Shown: positions 8,463 to 16,107, counted from the stretch's first letter. The stretch: 53,549 nt of DNA from Edaphobacter sp. (GCA_025462755.1 JAOAPF010000145.1:1-53549), one strand, 5' to 3'. The notes: generated by a model from the letters alone, not told the origin. Program-made: numbers and translations.

Positions 8463-10499
8463 ATGAATCCTTGGATCCCGGAGTCCGCATTCACCATGGT
8501 AGAAAACCATAATCCTGACATCAACGAGAGCAAACCCCTGACCACCGAAACGGAAGTCCTAACGCCCCACGCGACAGCCGATCAGACCGGACTGTCTTCT
8601 GAATCCACCTCAACCCAACCGCATGAGACCACCCACGGAGCGTCGAATGCCGCGCAGCATGCCCTCCCGGCTGCCGCGACTCGCGCGTCTGCAGACCATG
8701 GCACCGTTGCCACGGTAACCGCCGCTGCAGGCGATGAATCGGACGACGATTTGAATTACGATGCAGCCGATTTCGCCGCTGCCCTCGCGAACTTTGATCG
8801 CGAACAGGCCGCTGAATCTGCTGCTGCCCAGAACCTGACCGTGGAAGAGGTCATCGTTACCGGCACCGTAGTCAAAGTCACCGACAAGCATGTTGTTGTC
8901 GACATTGGGCTCAAGTCGGAAGGCCTCATCCCCCTGGAGCAGGTGCTGGACATCAATGGCGTCTCCAAGTTCAAGACCGGTGATTCGGTTGAGGTTGTGG
9001 TCGAGCGTGAAGAGCCCGAAGGCGGCTACCTGGTCAGCTACGAGAAAGCTCTCCGCCACAAGGTCTGGGACAAGCTGGAGCAAGCGGCGAACGACAAGAC
9101 GCCCGTGAAGGGCATGGTTCTCGGCCGCGTCAAGGGTGGTCTTACCGTCGACATCGGCATCAAGGCGTTTCTGCCGGGTTCGCAGGTTGAGGTTCGTCCG
9201 GTTCGCAATCTGGACGGCTATATCGGCACGGAGATCCAGGTTCGCGTCATCAAGCTGAATAAGAAGCGCGGCAACGTCGTGATCAGCCGCAAGGAGCTTC
9301 TCGAAGAAGACCAGAATGCCAAGAAGTCGGTCACTCTCGCAACCCTTGAAGAAGGCAGCGTCCTCACCGGGACGGTGAAGAATCTGACCGATTACGGCGC
9401 GTTTGTGGATCTGGGCGGCCTCGATGGCTTGCTCCACATCACCGACATGAGCTGGGGCCGGCTGACCCATCCCCGCGACCTCGTCAACGTTGGCGACGAG
9501 ATCCAGGTGAAGGTGCTGAAGTTCGACAAGGAGAAGCAGCGTGTCTCCCTCGGATTCAAGCAGTTGACGCCCGACCCGTGGCTGGATGCAACCGAGCGCT
9601 ACCCGATTGGGGCGCAGGTTCGCGGCCGCGTTCTCTCGGTCACGGACTACGGCGCGTTTATCGAGCTTGAGCAGGGTATCGAAGGACTCGTTCACGTGTC
9701 TGAGATGACCTGGTCCAAGCGGATGAAGCATCCGTCGAAGATGGTGAAGCCCGGCGATGAGGTCGACACCATCATCCTGAGCGTGAACCCGAACGACCGC
9801 CGCATCTCGCTCGGCATGAAGCAGCTCCAGGAAAACCCCTGGGAGCAGCTGGAGGAGAAGTATCCGACCGGCGCCATCATCGAAGGCCGCGTGCGCAACC
9901 TCACCGACTTCGGTGCGTTCATCGAGATCGAGGACGGTATCGATGGCCTGGTGCATGTCTCGAACCTGAGCTGGACCAAGCGGATCAAGCACCCGTCCGA
10001 GGTCCTGAAGAAGGGCGAGAAGGTCCGTGCGATCGTTCTGGGTGTCGAGCCTGAGAATCGCCGTCTGTCGCTGGGCGTCAAACAGCTGCAGCCGGATGTC
10101 TGGGACACGTTTTTCGCGCAGCATCGCGTCGGGGACGTCATCAAGGGCAAGATCCTACGTACAGCGCAGTTTGGCGCCTTCGTCGAGATTGCTGAAGGAG
10201 TTGAGGGCCTGTGCCACGTCTCCGAAGCGGTCGGTGCGGATGGCAAGCCCGTGGCGATGGATGTGGACTCGGAGCACGAGTTCAAGATCGTCAAGATGAA
10301 CCAGGAAGAGAAGAAGGTCGGCTTGAGCATCCGTGCCGTTGGCGAAGAGGCCAGCCGCGCTGAGGTCGAGAGCTACAAGGAGCGCGAGAAGACCCCGAAG
10401 GGCAACAACTCGGGTTCCTCCTCCTCCTCGAGCAACAGCAGCAGCACCACGCTGGGTGACCTGATCAACTGGAATCGCTCTGAGTCTGAGAGAGACTAA
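8463..10499 (+). CDS. rpsA: 30S ribosomal protein S1
   Basis: An RNA-binding ribosomal protein that helps mRNA load onto the 30S subunit. 678 aa, longer than the ~557 aa of the E. coli protein, owing to an N-terminal acidic Ala/Glu/Thr-rich extension (~115 aa) and a Ser-rich tail (SGSSSSSSNSSS). Six S1 domains follow in order, marked by VTGTVVKVTDKHVVVDIG, KGMVLGRVKGGLTVDIG, LTGTVKNLTDYGAFVDLG, RGRVLSVTDYGAFIELE, EGRVRNLTDFGAFIEIE and KGKILRTAQFGAFVEIA; domains 3-6 are the canonical repeats. Either the ATG at 8463 or the one at 8496 could be the start. AGAGG sits very close to the first, and GGAG is 12 nt from the second. Confidence 0.95.
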   Translation: MNPWIPESAFTMVENHNPDINESKPLTTETEVLTPHATADQTGLSSESTSTQPHETTHGASNAAQHALPAAATRASADHGTVATVTAAAGDESDDDLNYDAADFAAALANFDREQAAESAAAQNLTVEEVIVTGTVVKVTDKHVVVDIGLKSEGLIPLEQVLDINGVSKFKTGDSVEVVVEREEPEGGYLVSYEKALRHKVWDKLEQAANDKTPVKGMVLGRVKGGLTVDIGIKAFLPGSQVEVRPVRNLDGYIGTEIQVRVIKLNKKRGNVVISRKELLEEDQNAKKSVTLATLEEGSVLTGTVKNLTDYGAFVDLGGLDGLLHITDMSWGRLTHPRDLVNVGDEIQVKVLKFDKEKQRVSLGFKQLTPDPWLDATERYPIGAQVRGRVLSVTDYGAFIELEQGIEGLVHVSEMTWSKRMKHPSKMVKPGDEVDTIILSVNPNDRRISLGMKQLQENPWEQLEEKYPTGAIIEGRVRNLTDFGAFIEIEDGIDGLVHVSNLSWTKRIKHPSEVLKKGEKVRAIVLGVEPENRRLSLGVKQLQPDVWDTFFAQHRVGDVIKGKILRTAQFGAFVEIAEGVEGLCHVSEAVGADGKPVAMDVDSEHEFKIVKMNQEEKKVGLSIRAVGEEASRAEVESYKEREKTPKGNNSGSSSSSSNSSSTTLGDLINWNRSESERD

Positions 10500-10528
10500 A
10501 GCTCAGATCCTGAAAGACAAACGAGAAG

Positions 10529-10559
10529 GCCGTCCCAAAGCGGGACGGCTTTCTTGTTT
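10529..10559 (+). terminator. rpsA intrinsic terminator
   Basis: GCCGTCCC (10529-10536) pairs with GGGACGGC (10542-10549) across a 5-nt loop and is followed by TTTCTTGTTT. It begins 29 bp after the rpsA stop codon. Confidence 0.85.
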
Positions 10560-10702
10560 GCGGCGGGCAATCGTCTCACGGGGCGCTTGGTTTAGGGAAG
10601 GCCTTCCCTTGTGGAACATTTGAGCCAGCAGGCTTCCGCCGCGGCAGCGCCTGTAGGCGTGCCCTCCTTCTCTGCCGGGACCGCTCCCTTCAACAGACAC
10701 GA

Positions 10703-10730
10703 AAGAGCCGTCCCATCCGGGACGGCTCTT
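10703..10730 (-). terminator. Terminator hairpin for the membrane-protein gene
   Basis: A 12-bp perfect stem AAGAGCCGTCCC / GGGACGGCTCTT (10703-10714 and 10719-10730) with a 4-nt loop. Read on the minus strand, it follows the membrane-protein gene ending at 10756 and is followed by TTCGTGTC. Its core GCCGTCCC/GGGACGGC is the same as in the rpsA terminator 170 bp away. The 10500-10755 interval contains nothing else supported. Confidence 0.7.
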
Positions 10731-10755
10731 TGATAGGTCACTGCGACTGTTATCT

Positions 10756-11664
10756 TTATGCGGACAGCGAGTGCAATGCAGATTGCGTCTCCAGCGCTGG
10801 AGTCATCTTCGCAGAGGCCCGACGCATGACTTCAAGCTCCGCCGGGGCAAAGAGCTCCGGTGGGATGCCACCCACTGCAACATAGCCCGGATCGTCGCCA
10901 AGAGCCAAAGAGATCTGGTTCCAGCGAAGGAAGGGCGACGTGGTGGGAAGTACGATGATACGGCGCTTCGGCTCCGGGAAGGCGAAATAGGCAGACCAGG
11001 TCATGAGTGTCAGGCCCACAGCCAAACCGTTAATCACACTGAATAGGGAGTACATGCTGGGATTATGGGCGATCCATGCAGAGTTGACCAGATTAATCGT
11101 TGCAAGAAAGCCAAGCCCAAGGCTTACACCAAAGATGCGGCTGCGGAACGAGAGGCCCATCGGCCGAATGGCGAAACAGACAAACAGCAGCAAGCAAAGA
11201 GTGAGGATGCTGGAGGTCTGCTGTAACTGGGTGATCATGGCTACCATGAATTTTATTCCGGAGATGTGGGGCGAAACCGCCACGCCGATGGCAACTGCCA
11301 CGGAGATGGCTGCAACCCATCGAAAAATCAGCATTCCCAGTGTCTGCAGGCCCTTCAAAGGAGCCATTGCCAGCTTGAAGATGCTGTAGATGACCAGCAG
11401 GGACAGGATCGCTTCCAAAGCGAAGCTCGTCCAATAGACATAGAAATAAACTTGATAGGCCAGATGTCGCTCGATGTCATGGCCGCTGAAGGTGAGCAGC
11501 GGAATGCAGATGAAGGAGCAGGCAAGCCTCACGCACAGAAGTACGAAGAGATAGCTAAACTGACGGACGGCCTTCGCGCGTACAAGGAAGTACACGAGCA
11601 TGCCGCAAAGGACCGGTTCAACATATTGAAGCTGCGAGAGCAGACTGAAGAGAGATACTTTCAT
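10756..11664 (-). CDS. Polytopic membrane protein of unknown function
   Basis: 302 aa with about seven hydrophobic helices (for example VEPVLCGMLVYFLV, FSYLFVLLCVRLACSFI, FALEAILSLLVIYSIFKL, WVAAISVAVAIGVAVS, ILTLCLLLFVCFAI, GFLATINLVNSAWI, GLTLMTWSAYFAFP). A cytoplasmic ~75-residue tail follows, including PFLRWNQISLALGDDPGY. The layout of seven helices with a short C-terminal soluble tail recalls sensory membrane proteins often seen in Acidobacteriota, but no catalytic motif is present. Monocistronic, with a terminator 26 bp downstream. Confidence 0.75.
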   Translation of the reverse strand: MKVSLFSLLSQLQYVEPVLCGMLVYFLVRAKAVRQFSYLFVLLCVRLACSFICIPLLTFSGHDIERHLAYQVYFYVYWTSFALEAILSLLVIYSIFKLAMAPLKGLQTLGMLIFRWVAAISVAVAIGVAVSPHISGIKFMVAMITQLQQTSSILTLCLLLFVCFAIRPMGLSFRSRIFGVSLGLGFLATINLVNSAWIAHNPSMYSLFSVINGLAVGLTLMTWSAYFAFPEPKRRIIVLPTTSPFLRWNQISLALGDDPGYVAVGGIPPELFAPAELEVMRRASAKMTPALETQSALHSLSA

Positions 11665-11782
11665 GGTTGTCCGTACCTGTAAGGCAAAATCAGCCTAGCG
11701 TATTCCAAGCACGGACACAACAATTTATTACGCGGATATCCAAGAAAATGCTAACTAAAGTGTAACGAGTCCATCCGCTGAA

Positions 11783-11962
11783 CTAACGACCAAGACCCAT
11801 GCCGCAGGCGTTGGGATCATCCGGAGCGCAGGTGGGGACCGGAAGCATGCTGACGCGCGTGGCGGTGACCTTGTTCTGGGTGGACGCGGTAGAGGTCTGG
11901 GTGGTGGCAACGGCACCGGTGAGGACAAGGACGACGACGGAAGCGCGGATAATATTTTTCAT
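11783..11962 (-). CDS. Small secreted peptide, tandem copy 1
   Basis: 59 aa starting MKNIIRASVVVLVLTGAVA, a clear signal peptide. The exported part ends SMLPVPTCAPDDPNACGMGL-GR and contains two cysteines. AGAGGG upstream is a good ribosome binding site. It is 51/59 identical to the next gene (12043-12222), and the last 23 residues (37-59) are invariant while the central region varies. No enzyme domain is present. Such conservation of a short exported C-terminus suggests a structural or signalling peptide, but its function is unknown. Confidence 0.75.
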   Translation of the reverse strand: MKNIIRASVVVLVLTGAVATTQTSTASTQNKVTATRVSMLPVPTCAPDDPNACGMGLGR

Positions 11963-12042
11963 AGGGTGGCCCTCTTTCGGATTTATTCTCTGCAAGTTAT
12001 TGAAGATGTGTAGCTAACTGAGGCTGCTCAACCATTTCCGGT

Positions 12043-12222
12043 CTAACGGCCAAGACCCATACCGCACGCATTTGGATCATCCGGAGCGCAGGTTGGAACG
12101 GGGAGCATGCTTACCTTAGCGGCCACAACCTTGTTCTGAGTGGAGGCGGAGGAGGTCTGGGTGGAAGCAACTGCTCCGGTGAGGACCAGGACGACGACGA
12201 AGGCGCGGACGATATGTTTCAT
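12043..12222 (-). CDS. Small secreted peptide, tandem copy 2
   Basis: Also 59 aa, starting MKHIVRAFVVVLVLTGAVAS, translated directly from the minus strand (ATG at 12222, TAG at 12043). It differs from copy 1 at only eight positions (3, 5, 8, 20, 25, 33, 35 and 36); the mature end, including Cys45 and Cys53, is identical. AGGGG about 10 nt before the ATG could serve as a ribosome binding site. The pair are head-to-tail duplicates separated by 80 bp. Confidence 0.75.
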   Translation of the reverse strand: MKHIVRAFVVVLVLTGAVASTQTSSASTQNKVVAAKVSMLPVPTCAPDDPNACGMGLGR

Positions 12223-12454
12223 AGTGGGATACCCCTAAAGTTGTATTCTCAAAAAAAGATTTGTCTGGACAAAGCCAATGAAGTAACAATAAGATACATA
12301 ATGGTATAAGTCTAATAGAATCAGTTATATACTGAAGTATACAACAGGTCAGATTACTAAAGTACCCAAAATTGCGCTTTTAGGCAATAATGTGCATCGT
12401 CAATACCACTTTTGGGTTGGGGGAAGTTCTTCTGTTAGAGGGAATTGGCGGCCC

Positions 12455-12718
12455 AGCCAGGAGACCTAATGGCGACGTAGAATCACAACCCCGCGAACGC
12501 GGTCCAGCCTCCAACTGAGCGGGCTGGGTGGTTTAGAGCAAATATCTGAAAATCGGAAGGCATCCTTCGCCACCGCTGAACGCATCACAGTGCCCTGCGT
12601 CGGGCGTTCGCCCGAAAAAGCGGGCGAATCAGCTCAGTAACGAAGCGGTTAACCGGAGTGTGAAAGTCCCTGCGCACCCGTTTGGCCTAAAAGTCAGCGG
12701 CCAAATGAGTGCTTTTTC
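12455..12718 (+). ncRNA. Possible structured RNA with terminator (unidentified)
   Basis: The 512-bp gene-free gap between the second small peptide gene and infC contains several compact hairpins. On the plus strand these are CCGCG-AA-CGCGG (12491-12502), CCAGCC/GGCTGG (12504-12509 with 12522-12527), TTCGCCCG/CGGGCGAA (12607-12614 with 12621-12628) and TTTGGCC/GGCCAAA (12681-12687 with 12699-12705). The last is followed by a TTTTT run at 12713-12717, as in an intrinsic terminator. Together they suggest a transcribed RNA of about 250 nt. It matches no family I can name. Upstream bases 12223-12450 are A/T-rich with nothing recognised. Confidence 0.3.
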
Positions 12719-12734
12719 AGCGTAATGCTATGGG

Positions 12735-13355
12735 TTAGGCGGTTGCGGGAGGAGCGGGGTCTGCAGGCTTCGAACCAGAAGCCCCAGGGGGCGTGTCAGC
12801 CTTCCTTGGAGCTTGCTCGGACTTCTTCGACGGTGCCAGGATGGCGTGCAGGGTAGTGCCTTCCATACGCGGCATGAACTCAACCAGACCAGCGTCACCG
12901 ATGTCGAGAATGAGGCGGTTGATGATCTTGTAGCCGAGATCGCGATGGGCCATCTGGCGGCCTTTGAAGCGGAGCGATGCCTTCACTTTGTCGCCATCGC
13001 CGAGGAAGCGGACAGCCTGATTTTTCTTGGTCTGGTAATCGTGCTCATCGACGGTGACCGAGAATTTGACCTCTTTGATGGTGATGATCTTCTGCTTCTT
13101 GCGCGCGGCGCGGTCGCTCTTGTCCTTCTCGTACAGGAACTTGCCGTAGTCCTGGATCTTGCAGACGGGGGGAACGGCGTTCGGGGAGATCTCTACGAGG
13201 TCCAGGGAGCGTTCGCGGGCCATCTTGAGGGCCTCAAATGGGGCCATGACGCCAAGCTGTTCGCCATTTTCGTCGATGACGCGGATTTCACGGGCGCGGA
13301 TACGTTCGTTAGTGCGGATAAAAGACTTCGCGGAACGTTTATCAATTGGGGGAAT
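12735..13355 (-). CDS. infC: Translation initiation factor IF-3
   Basis: Binds the 30S subunit and checks initiator tRNA and start-codon fidelity. The conserved N-domain (INERIRAREIRVID type: TNERIRAREIRVIDENGEQLGV) lies upstream of the first in-frame ATG (13247), so that ATG cannot be the start. The frame is open to an ATT at 13353-13355, preceded by GGAGG with a 6-nt gap. Starting there gives 206 aa beginning (M)PPIDKRSAKSF. An ATT start is the known rare start codon of infC in E. coli, where IF-3 represses its own synthesis. The C-terminal domain is normal, followed by an unusual ~35-residue Pro/Ala/Lys tail. rpmI and rplT, usual downstream partners, are absent. Confidence 0.93.
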   Translation of the reverse strand: MPPIDKRSAKSFIRTNERIRAREIRVIDENGEQLGVMAPFEALKMARERSLDLVEISPNAVPPVCKIQDYGKFLYEKDKSDRAARKKQKIITIKEVKFSVTVDEHDYQTKKNQAVRFLGDGDKVKASLRFKGRQMAHRDLGYKIINRLILDIGDAGLVEFMPRMEGTTLHAILAPSKKSEQAPRKADTPPGASGSKPADPAPPATA

Positions 13356-13366
13356 AAGTCGCCTCC
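13356..13366 (-). promoter_or_regulatory. Ribosome binding site fixing the ATT start of infC
   Basis: On the minus strand GGAGG (13366-13362) stands 6 nt before ATT (13355-13353). No ATG, GTG or TTG is available nearby in frame that would retain the conserved N-terminal domain, so this site decides the start. Confidence 0.8.
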
Positions 13367-13545
13367 ACAGCGGGTTTTCTCACTCGCTATGCATTGTTAG
13401 GGTTTAGATGCAATTCACACTAAAGGTTGCACCCAACCTGAAGTATACCACTACGAACGAGGTTGCCTGTAAGTTCCCGACCCCCACTTTGGCATCGTTG
13501 GCCGGATCATGTATGTTTGCTCGGAAGCTCTAGAAAGGAATCCGA

Positions 13546-14166
13546 ATGAGACGCCGCATCCTCCTGGTCGATGATGAAGTCGCTGTGTTGCTTACGCTGA
13601 AGGCCGTGCTCGAGATAAGCGGATTTGATGTCGATACGGCCGCCTCCGCGCGCGAAGGTGTTTCGAAGTTGCACACCCGCCAGTATCAAATGCTCATCAC
13701 AGACATGCGTATGGAACACGACGTCGCCGGAGTCGAAGTCATCAAAGCGGCCCGGGCCGCGGCGTATCACCCTGCCGTCGCGTTGTTGACGGCGTTTCCC
13801 GTGGCCGAGGAGGACTGGCAGGAGATGGGCGCCGACCAACTTCTCGTTAAGCCAATGCATACCCGAATCCTGCTGCAGCAGATCGAAGACCTGATCGCCT
13901 CGCACGAGCAAAAACTGGTGCAACTGAGCCTGAAGTCTGCCACCGGAAACTCCGCGCAACCGCTCGCCGCAAAAAAGGCGCAGTCAAACAAAGTTTCCGC
14001 AAAGAAGCCTGTTGCAACAAAGGCGAAGACGGCGATTGCAAAAAAGCCGGCAGCCACAAAAAAGAAGACGATCGCGAAGACAGCCGCCAATGGAAAGAGG
14101 AGATCCGCTGCCAAGGCAAAGCCTCTCACGAAAAACTCGAAGGCCTCCCCCAAGCGCAAGGCCTAG
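13546..14166 (+). CDS. Response regulator receiver domain with a histone-H1-like basic tail
   Basis: 206 aa. Residues 1-~125 are a CheY-like receiver: ILLVDDE with the acidic pair, phospho-acceptor Asp in LITDMRM (~residue 53), the conserved Thr/Ala switch in VALLTAF, and Lys in LLVKPMH (~104). From about residue 140 to the end the chain is almost only Lys, Ala, Thr, Pro and Ser (for example KKPVATKAKTAIAKKPAATK and KRRSAAKAKPL), like the tail of histone H1 or bacterial HctB/AlgP-type proteins, which bind DNA non-specifically. No DNA-binding domain of the usual kind follows the receiver. AAAGGAA five bases before the ATG supports the start. Confidence 0.85.
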   Translation: MRRRILLVDDEVAVLLTLKAVLEISGFDVDTAASAREGVSKLHTRQYQMLITDMRMEHDVAGVEVIKAARAAAYHPAVALLTAFPVAEEDWQEMGADQLLVKPMHTRILLQQIEDLIASHEQKLVQLSLKSATGNSAQPLAAKKAQSNKVSAKKPVATKAKTAIAKKPAATKKKTIAKTAANGKRRSAAKAKPLTKNSKASPKRKA

Positions 14167-14189
14167 CGATCAAACCGCCACGCTTCAAT

Positions 14190-14471
14190 CTAGCTTGAAG
14201 TGTGTTCCTTGATGTAGGTGCGCATCTCGAGATTTAGGCTCATCGCTTTTTGCACGCCGTCGTCCAGCAAGCGAAGCCAATCGGATGCGGGCTCTTTCAT
14301 CTCCGTGGTGCTCAGAAGATAGCTGGTCTGGATAATGATCTCGAGCGCGTTGCTAAGATCGTGGGCGATCCTGCGCATTTCAACGGAGAGATCTTCAGGA
14401 ATCTTTTCGACGTCTGTCCGCGCCTCGGAGTTTGCCGGGGCCTGAGACAAGAGGTTCTTTGGTTCGGTCAT
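14190..14471 (-). CDS. Short protein resembling a lone histidine-kinase dimerisation helix
   Basis: 93 aa from MTEPKNLLSQ. The core MRRIAHDLSNALEIIIQTSYLL resembles the H-box helix of HisKA domains (H-D-L-x-N), followed by a second helix (DWLRLLDDGVQKAMSLNLEMR). There is no ATPase (HATPase) domain and no membrane segment. It may be a phosphotransfer or docking protein, or just a family that shares the helix. It converges with the response-regulator gene, 23 bp apart, which hints at a functional link. A longer frame from 14585 exists, but its extra N-terminus looks unstructured. Confidence 0.6.
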   Translation of the reverse strand: MTEPKNLLSQAPANSEARTDVEKIPEDLSVEMRRIAHDLSNALEIIIQTSYLLSTTEMKEPASDWLRLLDDGVQKAMSLNLEMRTYIKEHTSS

Positions 14472-14695
14472 TTGGGAAATGTCGCCTTCCTCACCAAGTA
14501 GACGTCCTTTTCTATCAGAAGTCTCAAACGTTTGCCACTCGGGCTTCCCTCCTTCCGGCCTTCCGATCTGTATCCCACCGGGCAACTGGCCAAGTCCGCA
14601 GCGGCTCCGATGAATTGACAGCGGCGTCGACGTTTGAAAGACTAAAGCTCGCGGTTAGCGTGCTCCGGCCAGTTGGGCGAAGCGTAGAACACCGT

Positions 14696-14782
14696 GCCGT
14701 AGTGGCGGAATTGGCAGACGCGCATGGTTCAGGTCCATGTACTCGCAAGGGTGTGGGGGTTCGAGTCCCCCCTTCGGCACCA
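14696..14782 (+). tRNA. tRNA-Leu (anticodon CAG), island attachment site
   Basis: 87 nt including an encoded CCA. Class II tRNA with the anticodon stem CATGG-TTCAGGT-CCATG (anticodon CAG, reads CUG), a long variable arm, a T-arm GGGGG-TTCGAGT-CCCCC and the D-arm AATTGGCAGA. The acceptor stem pairs GCCGTAG (14696-14702) with CTTCGGC (14772-14778), but position 5 is a T-T mismatch (14700 with 14774). An integrase gene starts 152 bp downstream, so the 3' half of this gene is the probable attL. Confidence 0.95.
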
Positions 14783-14804
14783 ATACTATATTTTTCAATA
14801 GTTT

Positions 14805-14828
14805 AAAACGGCTTTTACTAGCCGTTTT
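14805..14828 (+). terminator. Hairpin after tRNA-Leu
   Basis: AAAACGGCT (14805-14813) / AGCCGTTTT (14820-14828) with a 6-nt loop, 22 bp after the tRNA. It ends in TTTT and continues ACTATTT. It probably ends the tRNA transcript and lies just inside the island. Confidence 0.6.
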
Positions 14829-14934
14829 ACTATTTGCTGGCAACAACTGGTTTCGGCTGGCACTCGCTGGCGACCGTTGGAGTTCAGCAGCCTCAGCCAA
14901 ACTACGCTCCCATCGAAATTTCTGAGGAGCTTTT

Positions 14935-16107
14935 GTGGCAAACAAGATTGCTGTTGTCTATCAACACGTAAAAATCAATAACAAGTGGACGTTTCAGAAG
15001 GCACCCACCATGCGTCGGCGCTTTTTGTCCGACGGTGCCTATTACATCAGCTGGTATGAGGGCACTAGAAAGCGAATGGAGCGTGTGGGCCCCGATCCGA
15101 TCGAGGCGGAGAAGGCCTTGCTGAAGAAGTCAGCGGAACTTTCATTCCTTGCTGTTGGCGGGGAAATCAAGGCAAATCCGGCCGACACCCATGTGCGCGT
15201 AAAAGTGAGCGAGGCTGTGGAGGAGTATCTTTCCGACTGTCGGGACCGGCAAGGAAAGTCCGGGTACGGGCTTGCCGCAAGAACCGTCGAAGCCTATCAG
15301 TATCGCCTCGGTTACCTGAAAAGCTTCAGGCCTGAAGCTTACCTAGACGAGATAGACGCAACATTTATTAGACAGGTTCGAAGATTCCTAATAGTCCATC
15401 CTGACAATTTGGGCGACCGCACCTGCTACAACGTCATGCAGGCAGTCAGCACGTTCCTAAACAGACACAACATTGGCGCTGCGAAGCCCTTCTTGAGGGA
15501 AATGTCTTTTCCGCCGAAGCCCGTGATTCCATATACACACGAGATGATGGTGAAGTTTTTCGCAGCATGTACCGAGGAAGAAGGCCTCACTTTCAAATTC
15601 TTTCTCCACAGTATGGGACGTGATCTCGAAGTTGCTTTCGTCGAGACGCGGGACCTGTTTTTCGACAACAATGTCCTGCACATTAGTTCAAAGCCGGACA
15701 AGGGCTTCCGTCTGAAAGGAAAGCGTTCAGGACAGGCGACAATCGGTCGCAAGGTCCCAATTCCGGCCGCATTCATGGCTTCGCTGAAGAGGTACTGCGA
15801 AGGAAAGGGGCCGCGAAACCTTGTTTTTCCTAACGGTAAAGGAGGTGTTCAAAATCATTTCCTGCGGATATGTAAGAAAATCGCCAAACGTGCTGGACGT
15901 TCGGATTGGCGGGAATTCAATCTTCATCGCTGGAGGAAGACAGGCGCAACTTGCCACCATGAATCAGGGGTATCGGTCCGGAAGATTCAGGCATGGCTAG
16001 GGCATGAGAGTCTGGACGTTACGTTGGATTATCTTGGGGTCTCGGATGCTGCAGACGATTACTCGCAAGATCAGGTCAATAAAGGTGCGTTGGCCGGCTT
16101 TGTATAA
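14935..16107 (+). CDS. Tyrosine recombinase/site-specific integrase
   Basis: 390 aa. Residues ~85-185 form the SAM-like core-binding domain (SEAVEEYLSDCRDRQG, ARTVEAYQYRLGYLKSF). The C-terminal catalytic domain shows Arg in FLHSMGRDLEVAF, a Lys-containing beta hairpin (SSKPDKGFRLKG), the H-x-x-R box as HRWRKTGATCHHESG, the GH of AWLGHESLDVTLDYLG, and the nucleophilic Tyr in that last motif. All catalytic residues appear present, so the enzyme may be active. It is the first island gene beside the tRNA-Leu target. The ATG at 14935 follows GAGGAGCTTTTGTGGCA; a GTG three codons upstream (14926) is in the same neighbourhood, so the exact start is not fixed. Confidence 0.9.
   Translation: MANKIAVVYQHVKINNKWTFQKAPTMRRRFLSDGAYYISWYEGTRKRMERVGPDPIEAEKALLKKSAELSFLAVGGEIKANPADTHVRVKVSEAVEEYLSDCRDRQGKSGYGLAARTVEAYQYRLGYLKSFRPEAYLDEIDATFIRQVRRFLIVHPDNLGDRTCYNVMQAVSTFLNRHNIGAAKPFLREMSFPPKPVIPYTHEMMVKFFAACTEEEGLTFKFFLHSMGRDLEVAFVETRDLFFDNNVLHISSKPDKGFRLKGKRSGQATIGRKVPIPAAFMASLKRYCEGKGPRNLVFPNGKGGVQNHFLRICKKIAKRAGRSDWREFNLHRWRKTGATCHHESGVSVRKIQAWLGHESLDVTLDYLGVSDAADDYSQDQVNKGALAGFV

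Noticed and set aside
8610-10124. 504-aa open frame antisense to rpsA
   Set aside because: It mirrors the repeated, high-GC rpsA codons; composition is dominated by Asp/Leu/Val artefacts and there is no ribosome site. rpsA itself is certain.
10503-10700. 65-aa minus-strand frame between the two terminators
   Set aside because: It spans a terminator, has no family features and lies downstream of the minus-strand gene's own terminator.
12455-12467. Cobalamin-riboswitch-like motif AGCCAGGAGACCT
   Set aside because: The remaining conserved parts of the aptamer (CCCCGCAACTGT, GCCACTG) are missing and no suitable gene follows, so I do not call a riboswitch.
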